From positions 10,306,238-10,370,237 of the forward strand of contig OZ029923.1 of assembly GCA_964023275.1 (NCBI GenBank): a stretch of DNA of 64,000 nucleotides, written 5' to 3'. Below, piece after piece: positions 44,896 to 64,000 of the stretch (its first letter is position 1; the number at the start of each line of letters is the position of its first letter). The DNA is from Norana najaformis (Eukaryota; Annelida; Clitellata; Crassiclitellata; Hormogastridae). The notes under the pieces are model-generated. The model worked only from the letters and a program-made list of their open reading frames with translations. It ran no database searches and was not told the origin of the DNA. Both the position numbers and the translations under genes were made by a program.

Positions 44896-46307
44896 GCCCA
44901 CAAAATCACGACTGTGATTTATAATACAAAAAGGAGAAATAAATATTAATTAATACATACCAACTTTTCCCAAAATTTGAGGCCTCTTCTCTACGCGAGG
45001 TCTGGGCCAAATGGCCTTTCTGCCCCCCCCACCCCGATAGGCCCTGACGTTGACTTTCGGAGCCAGGCTGTTGGGTCAGTTTCGGTGTCAGGTCAGAGTC
45101 CGGGGAGGCGGTCAGGCTGGGGGAGACCGCGTGTTGCTAAGGAAGAAAGTGGTCGTGCTGGTAACGGTGGTCGTAGGATAGCAAGGATCGGGTGCAAAAG
45201 ATAGCACAGAATACATTCGCACATACATAAATACGTACACAGACACAGGTACATTGACGAACGAACAAATTAACAATATTGTGAGGGTCCCAAAATTCAT
45301 CGGACTCTAAGCTTCAACCCCGTTTTTCTGACCACTGTGTACTCGGGTCACGCGTTCCCGCCCCATATCCGCCTGCTATTGCCGGTTCGCCTGGGACATC
45401 GGCAGCCCTCAGCTGCTGTAGCCAGACGAACATCCTGTGTTACGGAACGCCCTGTAGGCTACAGCTCACCTCACGCGCAGATAACATCATCTTCATTCTG
45501 CATACAAAGCGTTCACAAAAACATGTCAACTTTCGCGCCAACTATTCTCTACAGCGTACACGGTGTTTAGAAAGTCCGGTACGATTTCCAATGACCGAAC
45601 TTTGGACTGTGTTATTCGGTACATGGCGTTCGCAACATCTCAGCTTACCAGGGTGTCATTATTATGTACACAGTGTTCTCAAAGTTAGAGACTACAGTAC
45701 TTTCTAATCCTGAAATTTTGGATTATTATTATTAAAATTTTTACCCAGGTTAAAAATGATCCAATCAGATTTTTAAAATGTCAAGGGAAAATAAAAATTA
45801 TCTGTAATGGCTACATCATCATCCTCATCCTCATCATTTTTATTATCTAAAGTAGAAACGATCCTGAAAATTTTAAAAATTTCTGGAGAATAAATAAAAT
45901 TATTACATACATTTACCTCAGGTGAAAATGATCTTCAAGACTTATAAAATTCTTGACAGAACGAAACAGTTCTGTTATGGTAAGATCCAGCAAATAATAA
46001 TAATAATAATTTAGTAACAACAATAATAATAATAATGCGCATTGCTATTGCAATCAAATGCTTTAATGCCACTGTCTTCCATCACTTTTGATCTGCCAGA
46101 TCTTGACAAATTTTAGCAGCTGGAGAACTTTTTTAATTCTCCAGAGAATTTTTAAATTCCCGCAGGAAGGATCATAATATACCTTGGGTAAAAAAAATAA
46201 TAATAAAGCTAATAAAGTATTTTTCGTTCCTGATGGAATACACTTAACTCGGGTAATAATAAGAATATTTTTATCATTTCATTATTATTGTAAAGATTAT
46301 TATTGTC

Positions 46308-58042
<11,735 letters not shown>

Positions 58043-58502
58043 CCTGACTTTCACGGCCACCCCACTGCATACGCTACACGATGGCCACAATTACGCTACT
58101 AATAACCGCCAGATTTATTGAAAAATCCATTTAATTATACATTTTCAAACATAATTAAGTCTTCTATAAAATCCCTAAAGTTTCGGCCACTATGAATCAT
58201 TTTCGGGCAAATTTTTAGGGTGCCGTTTACAAAACTTTATAAACTTGCAACCGATGTTTGACCCGACCCCTTAATTATTTTATCTGACCCAGATTCCTCA
58301 TTTGACAGGTCATATAGCGCCGTTCTTGGGATGAAGTGGTGTTGTTCGCGTATGGTCTTATCATAAAGTTTTAACTTTTCTGCTATACTGAAAAGAAGAT
58401 CAGCTATTTAAAAGACAAGAAAATACGCAGGCGATTGCTTTGAAGTGCTGGACTGTATTCATTAGCTACTTTAGGATTTTTAGTCATTGCGTGTCTTGCA
58501 AG
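58043..58502. promoter_or_regulatory. Shared POMT1/ABITRAM promoter region
   Basis: The start codons of POMT1 (minus) and ABITRAM (plus) are 460 bp apart and point away from each other, so one bidirectional promoter probably serves both. No repeat copy and no clear TATA box for either direction was recognised. Confidence 0.6.
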
Positions 58503-60970
58503 ATGAGCGATATTGAGGATCAAACAAAATCCGACGACTTTTCCCATCCATCAGTTGTGGATCGATACTTTGTAAGGAGATACAGAACAGGTTTGTTTGG
58601 AGTGCCTTTTAGACAGATAGTTATGTCTTAGCTGTTTCTGGAATCTATTCCACTAATTTCCACGTGGGTTAGTCGGATGTTAAGTATGTAAGCAAACGAA
58701 ATTTGTAGCTCTTTATAAATAACACGAATAGTTTACTAATATCTAGAATGTGCTCGAGAAGATATCACTTTACAAGTCGATTTGGTTTGTTTTGTACAGT
58801 TGTTTTTTGTTTCATAGATCAGAAACGCAAAGAAGGAGAGGATATATGCATCTTAGAACACTCAAACAGGTAGAGACTTTCAGATCTGAACAAATGTAAA
58901 CTTTGCTACGGAAGGCATTAATTGATGCCTTATAGTTTGGTTAACAGCTCTAGAGAAGTCATTAGATTAAGATTAGATTAACCTGCTTACACACCGTAGA
59001 GTGACTTCTAGTTTCTCTGAGCTTTTGAATTTCTGTCAGGTTTCTCAAATGGTTTGCAATTTTTTTAGTATGGTTTCGATTGAAGTGACCATCAGTTGAT
59101 GCCATGTGCATTTTGGTGATTGCGTGGTAGATGTCATTAGATTTGACTGGAGTAGATGAGCTGAGTCTCACAATAGTTTTGATTGTTCTTGTGGCATTGT
59201 CAGTGTATGCATTAATCAAATCTAATCTAAAGATTTTGATAGTATCATTGTTATAACGCACAACATCCTTCGATGCTTGCTTCAAAGTGAAATCATGGTT
59301 TGTGGCGGAAATCTGTTTAACACTAGTCATTAAGATAATGTTTTACACAAATTGGGAAATTAAAAGACGTGTGCCATTATTAACTTGTTGTAGTAAGTAG
59401 GGCTTTGTTTGCAACTGCAAATGGTCCTTGAATTTTTAGAATATGTATTGTCACTTTGGCACGATCGCATCCTGTTGTCGAGCAGAAGAAGACTGTCACA
59501 AAAGTTGACTTCCAAGCTGATGAGAAAACCAACCGCTTAGACAATAAAGTTTCCGGGAAACTAAAACGTGTAAGTCTTTTGAGGAGTACACTAGAACTTT
59601 GGAACAATACAATTAATGTGATTGTTGTGTCTTGTTATATTACTTTCAATTTAAAAAGCCTATCCTGATATCTTCTCCTTGTCTTTCTCTCTGCTCTGGT
59701 TCCAAACACAGACGTCTTGCTTTTGAAATGTTTAATTCATTCCAGTTAAACATGAATGTTAATTTTTAATCGGAACAACCAACACCAGGTGGCCTAAAGC
59801 ATGGTCTTGTTGCAACAGGGTGCGCAGTGGATTAACGAAGGCTCCCTGTTGTGTCACATTACATGCGATGATGGTAGCGTGTACTCGATCAGCGGCTGCA
59901 TCAGAGGAAACTTGGTCGAAGTGAACGAAAACCTCGTCACGAATCCACATCTTATAGTCACAAAGGTGAGCAGTTTGCTTATTATAATTAATCAAATGCT
60001 TATATATTGCAATAATTTATGAATTTTTTCAAAAGTTCACTTAGCTGGAAAAATACAAGTCTACAGTTGTTTGCGAAATGCGATAATACAAAGAGAAGGT
60101 TCCTGCAAAGCTGGTGGTAGAAGAAGAGAAAATGAACAGAGGCCTCATCTTTATTAAACCAGGGTAATAACCAGCATACTTATTTTAGTGGATTTTGAAT
60201 TGTAATAAGGAGTTGTTCTGCTTTAGTGCAGTTTAATTGTTCCAGAAAATTAATTTTTTGGTTGATTTTAATCTCATCTCAAATCCCAAGATAGCAGTTT
60301 TCTTTCAAAAAACGCATAGAGCATATACCGGTATCTTAATATGAACTTCTTTGTCCAAGTCTTATGTTCTCAAGTTTTCGTTACGTCTTAAATTTTTTAT
60401 TTACCTTGTGATATAGTTTTTGGATCTCGATGAAAAACTCATCTCTTCCTGGACTTAACTCTGTATGCTGTTTTGTCTTCTTGGATTGCCTCTAGGCTTT
60501 TGACGGGACTTGAACCTCGAATTTTGGCTTGTACACCAGGTTTGCTCAGCAGCAACCATGGACTGATGCCTTGAGTGTTATTACAGTGGTTTTACAGAGG
60601 TTGAAAGATTATTATTAGTATTAGCATTATTAGTTTCTGAAGGACTTGCTTACACAGCAGTCATCTTCAGAGAGGCTTACAGGTGCTAACCCAGCTGGCC
60701 ACGGCTTCAGTATTACTGATGTGTATTTCTGCTTCACAAGCAAAATGTTTCAAGCTCTGCTCCTTGAAATGCAATTTTGTGTTGTATTGCTGACTATACA
60801 GTTACAGTATTTGTTGCTTTTAGCCTGATACCGAGGGATACGTCGCCATGCTGCTACCAAAACAGACAGATCAACTGAAGGAGATGTCAAAACTGTTGGA
60901 CGAGGAAGCGTATCAAAAGGTTCTAGAAAAACGGACGCATCCGGCAGAAAAAACCCTGTGTCAGCCATAG
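58503..60970 (+). CDS. ABITRAM: Actin-binding transcription modulator (Simiate/FAM206A family)
   Basis: ABITRAM/Simiate is a small conserved protein reported in vertebrates to bind actin and to act in transcription and dendrite growth. Exons are 58503-58590, 58818-58869, 59440-59569, 59819-59965 and 60824-60970; phases agree and give 187 residues (human about 181). Matching stretches are PSVVDRYFVRRYR, EDICILEHSNRICIVTLARS, NKVSGKLKRGAQW, ISGCIRGNLVEVNEN and TEGYVAMLLPKQ. The middle part is a lipoyl/hammerhead-like beta domain in the family. It is head to head with POMT1 and tail to tail with the zinc-finger gene. Introns 2 and 4 contain family B copies. Confidence 0.95.
58895..59160 (+). repeat. 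SINE-like family B, two copies in ABITRAM intron 2
   Basis: The first ends AGAAGTCATTAGATTAAGAT. The second has CTTCTAGTTTCTCTGAGC, ATTGAAGTGACCATCAGTTG and GTAGATGTCATTAGATT. Confidence 0.8.
60505..60615 (+). repeat. SINE-like family B copy in ABITRAM intron 4
   Basis: GCAGCAACCATGGACTGATG, CCTTGAGTGTTATTAC and GGTTTTACAGAGGTTG, with a GATTATTATTAG tail. Confidence 0.7.
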
Positions 60971-61422
60971 CATTAGAAAAAAAACAGATGTGCTGACAAA
61001 TGAACTGCCGATTTCTAGCAGTGGTTGTGACTGGTTAAATTTTAAGTGTTAAGCTAGAGGATAATACACAAACGAGATAAACGCCATTTGTGAATACTAG
61101 ATTAATACTGTGAAGCACAATTCCTGTAAATTTACATTTTCATTGTTGAGTTTGAGGGTAACATTATGCACAAAATGCCAGCTGAATGCCTCTTTGCAAA
61201 CAAACTGCACAGTTATGAATCCTGCTAATAATGCCGATGCAAAGTTATGACCAAAACTATAACTCTTATTTTGCCAGCTGAGTTTGATTTCCATTTTACT
61301 CGGTTTAAAGCAATTAACATGTTGCTTCACAGTTCTTCATAAGCTTTGTTACAACATTCTTGGACAGAAGTAACACTTGGGCCATGCAGAAACTACCAAA
61401 GTTTGGAGTATACAATAGAGTT
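60971..61422. other. Tail-to-tail region of ABITRAM and zinc-finger gene
   Basis: The two convergent genes are separated by 452 bp, which must hold both 3' UTRs. No further gene is seen. Confidence 0.6.
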
Positions 61423-62922
61423 TTACTTTAAACCACAACTCCAGATAAATTCTTTGACAGGTTTTTCTGGAGTGAATAACTTCAAGTAAATCACTTTTTC
61501 CGATTTCTTGGTGGCAGATGCCTTTGCACGAAGATGCTTGTCACTGCGCTTTTTACTGCTAGAGAAATCCCCAGATCTGGTTTTTGATGCAATTTTTTGT
61601 TTAGAAGGAACAGTGCTTTGTTCGGTGGTCGCCAGAGGGCTGATGAGGCTGGTTGTCTGTCTACAAGACTTGAATACATTTGTTATCATGTTTTCAACAT
61701 TGGGAAGGTTGTTGTTCGACTCTTCAGGAGATAGCTGTGCATCCCACCTGGAAAGTGTGGTTGAAACCAATCCACTCGTTGAGGAATGATCTGTATGAAA
61801 GTTTTTGCTGGATTGAGATACCGAGAAAGACAGCGGAATTGCATCAGACATGTGAGGAATTTTTTCAACTTGTCTTGCTAACTCACTCACTTCCATCTGT
61901 TTAGTGTTGATGGCATTAGTACGTACCCAGATGGGCAATGGATGTTTCTGGGCTGGAACCGAGTAATTGGAAACTGTGGCTGTTGCGTCTTTGCTGCTGA
62001 CTTCAACTTTGCCGTGGTTACCAGAAGTTGAGCTGATTTCATCAGCAACTCTCTGATCACCTGCCGAGTTGGATGCTGCTGAAGTTGAGGCATCTGTGAA
62101 GTGACACGATGTTTTGTCACCTGTAAATGCATCACGTCTATCATTTACATCCTTACAATGTGGTGTACTCGATGGAACCTGCCTTGAAGCAATTCTGGAG
62201 TCAAAGTCTTTCTTAGCGTTGAGATATACTGCTGAATTACAGGATTTCAATCTTTCTGCCTCTTGAACATCAGACAGAAGGTTAACAACACTTGGATGCT
62301 CTTCATTTTCAGACTCATACTCTACATCAGAATTTGACTGAAGTTTGTTTTTAGCAGGGACCAGTATAGAATTATGCGAGGTTTTCGAAGCATGTTCAGC
62401 CGTTTGAAGCAAATCGTTTAATGCTGGAACAGATGTTCTGTTCTGTGACAGGTCTGCTATTCGTGTTTCTTTATTTGAAGTGTTTGATGCTTCCGTGTAT
62501 CGGCATTTGCCAATATCTTGATTGCACTGTATAGTAGCACAGCTGCCTGAATTGCTTTTATTAACGATGTCAGCATCACACACTTGTGAACTTTCACTGG
62601 TAAACAGACACTTTTCTTTATGACATCGTTTGGCTTGTTTGTAGCCATTCATGCACTTCTCCCTTCTGAGATCCTGTCGCAGTCTAGGGCTGCAATGCGT
62701 ATCCTTTTCCTTCTTTCTGCTTAAAAGAGTATCGTTTCTTACGCTCTCCAGCGTCCCTCTGTGCCATCTGGAAATGTGAACCCGTAAGTTGGAATGTTGT
62801 CGAAATGTCTTTTCGCAGTAACAGCATGGAAATGGCTTGGTATTGGTGTGGATCAGTTTGTGTGTTTTGAGGGTTGATTGCTGGTGGAAGCTCTTTCCAC
62901 AGCTTTCACAGATATACGTTTT
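61423..62922 (-). CDS. C2H2 zinc-finger protein, last exon only
   Basis: A probable DNA-binding nuclear protein. The exon starts after an acceptor (GCTTGGTACAG) and codes 499 residues with no ATG near its start, so the N-terminal part lies in exons further right. Two C2H2 fingers come first: CESCGKSFHQQSTLKTHKLIH (C-x2-C-x12-H-x3-H) and, after the linker TNTKPFP, CCYCEKTFRQHSNLRVH...H (C-x2-C-x12-H-x4-H). The remaining ~440 residues are rich in Ser, Thr, Asn and Lys and have no recognised domain. The basic region DKHLRAKASATKKSEK near the end may be a nuclear localisation signal. More fingers probably precede in the missing exons. No orthologue could be named. Confidence 0.8.
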   Translation of the reverse strand, partial: KTYICESCGKSFHQQSTLKTHKLIHTNTKPFPCCYCEKTFRQHSNLRVHISRWHRGTLESVRNDTLLSRKKEKDTHCSPRLRQDLRREKCMNGYKQAKRCHKEKCLFTSESSQVCDADIVNKSNSGSCATIQCNQDIGKCRYTEASNTSNKETRIADLSQNRTSVPALNDLLQTAEHASKTSHNSILVPAKNKLQSNSDVEYESENEEHPSVVNLLSDVQEAERLKSCNSAVYLNAKKDFDSRIASRQVPSSTPHCKDVNDRRDAFTGDKTSCHFTDASTSAASNSAGDQRVADEISSTSGNHGKVEVSSKDATATVSNYSVPAQKHPLPIWVRTNAINTKQMEVSELARQVEKIPHMSDAIPLSFSVSQSSKNFHTDHSSTSGLVSTTLSRWDAQLSPEESNNNLPNVENMITNVFKSCRQTTSLISPLATTEQSTVPSKQKIASKTRSGDFSSSKKRSDKHLRAKASATKKSEKVIYLKLFTPEKPVKEFIWSCGLK

Positions 62923-64000
62923 CTGTACCAAGCACAAAGCACATAAATTATCACAAGATTCTACCCACGTACTTGGAGTAAACCGTATTTGCTCTCAGAC
63001 ACAGTGTAAACACTCTTGTATTTGTGAAATTTACTAATGTTTATACATCACTTCATTTAGTGTTGGGTTCTCCAACATTCACGGCGTCTTGTATAAAACT
63101 TTGGAATACACTGCACACTTTTTTGCATTTTGTCAGTTCATTAATGTTATTTTTAAGGTCTAAACTTAACACTTGTCTGTTTCAATTTGCTTACCCATCT
63201 TAGCCTGAATTCTGATTTCTCTGACATATCGGATTTTGACTGGCCTCTCCAATGGATTGTGGTTTTGACTACAGTTTCAGTTGAAGCAACCATCGATTGA
63301 TGCCTTGTGTAATATGATAATGGTGCTATAAGAAGTCACTAGATTAGATTAGATTAGCTTGTGAAATAATTCCTGCTTGTCGTAATTAAATTTGGAATCC
63401 ATGCCCCGAGCCATGTTGTATCGCAGTTCATATGATAACAAAGCTTGTTAGAGGAGAGTTCTTGTGTACTTAAAATGCTCAGCAATACTAACAATGGGTG
63501 AGGCACAGTAAGTTACACCATGGATGGAAACAAGCAAAATGTTTTTAAAAACAAAATAAGAAAACAGAGCCTCTCTTTTGCACAAATAACAATTCTGTTT
63601 TTTGTGATAAATCTTTGAAATGTTTTTAATCCAGTTGTTTTGATTCTCTGGGTATTGACCCTGATGACCCTCCCTTGTTTTCAAAAACTGTTCAAGACCC
63701 ATTAATGACCTGGTTTATCTGAGACGCAAAGCGCGTATCATGTAGGAACTGATGAATGCTTACGTCATGTTACATCAGCCATTTTAGGGCATTATGCCCC
63801 AAGTTTGGCTTTGCATTGTAACAGATGTAGAGAAACTGAGGGTCAATCCCAAACTGCCTTCAGTATTCCCCAAGGATGTAGTACTTGGTACACTAGTTAT
63901 CATTGCTACTCTAGTACTTGCACTTTCAGTACTTCAAACAAGCCCAGTATTCCCATTTGATAAATACAGGGTGTAATTTGTGGTTCGGCAGCAGTGGGGG
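62923..64000. other. Intron or upstream region of the zinc-finger gene
   Basis: No upstream zinc-finger exon was found in the remaining 1.1 kb. It contains a family B copy at 63160-63358 and otherwise unassigned AT-rich sequence. Confidence 0.5.
63160..63358 (+). repeat. SINE-like family B copy, long form
   Basis: CTAAACTTAACACTTGTCTG, GGCCTCTCCAATGGATTGTG, CATCGATTGATGCCTTGTGT and GAAGTCACTAGATTAGATTA. Together with 50385-50578 it defines the full ~200-bp unit. Confidence 0.9.

Larger units (their letters stand above)
44224..46307. other. Intergenic between FABP paralog 2 and POMT1
   Basis: The region holds the octamer array (44355-44561), a LINE tail (44685-44895) and AT-rich sequence. 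The two genes are convergent. No other gene was recognised. Confidence 0.5.

Noticed and set aside
63794-63976. Small membrane protein at the right edge
   Set aside because: A 60-codon frame with no homology, splice context or promoter evidence.

Overview
The window is animal nuclear DNA: genes are split by GT-AG introns, the genes belong to families shared across animals, and the intergenic DNA is full of SINE-like repeats, LINE 3' ends and microsatellites. Intron positions in the two fatty-acid-binding-protein (FABP) genes match those of vertebrate FABPs, but nothing is vertebrate-specific. A marine invertebrate bilaterian (lancelet, echinoderm, hemichordate or similar) fits best; the species cannot be told from sequence alone.

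Eight genes can be supported. Left to right they are SREK1 (minus, 4983-3172, splicing regulator, coding region in one exon), TRMT1 (plus, 16176-19775, tRNA m2,2G26 methyltransferase, 4 coding exons), OXNAD1 (minus, 24743-21468, FAD/NAD oxidoreductase, first exon not found), two tandem FABP genes (plus, 28270-32332 and 38006-44223, 4 exons each), POMT1 (minus, 58042-46308, protein O-mannosyltransferase, 17 exons and 714 codons with every splice phase consistent), ABITRAM (plus, 58503-60970, 5 exons) and the last exon of a C2H2 zinc-finger gene (minus, 62922-61423). POMT1 and ABITRAM are head to head, with 460 bp between their start codons. TRMT1 and OXNAD1 converge, as do ABITRAM and the zinc-finger gene. 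The genes share no single pathway.

The most striking structure lies between SREK1 and TRMT1. It is an 8.57-kb foldback-type DNA element (6920-15489) flanked by a 9-bp direct repeat TTAAATCAG. Its inverted arms consist largely of a 186-bp tandem repeat, about 18 units on the left and about 10 inverted units on the right, around a 2.9-kb core. The core holds a LINE reverse-transcriptase fragment, a possible fossil of a PolB-type element and unrecognised sequence. No transposase was recognised. Because 186 bp is 62 codons, one frame stays open through most of both arms.

The rest is dominated by three dispersed SINE-like families, here called A, B and C. They have different bodies and tails (GATTAC, GATTA, TTTACA) but share a short box near the 3' end, around CGCTATAGAA. 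One family-A copy sits so that its tail supplies the splice donor of POMT1 exon 2. Degenerate minisatellites fill many introns. Two of them are built from transcription-factor-like motifs around the second FABP gene: TCF/LEF-like upstream and POU-octamer-like downstream.
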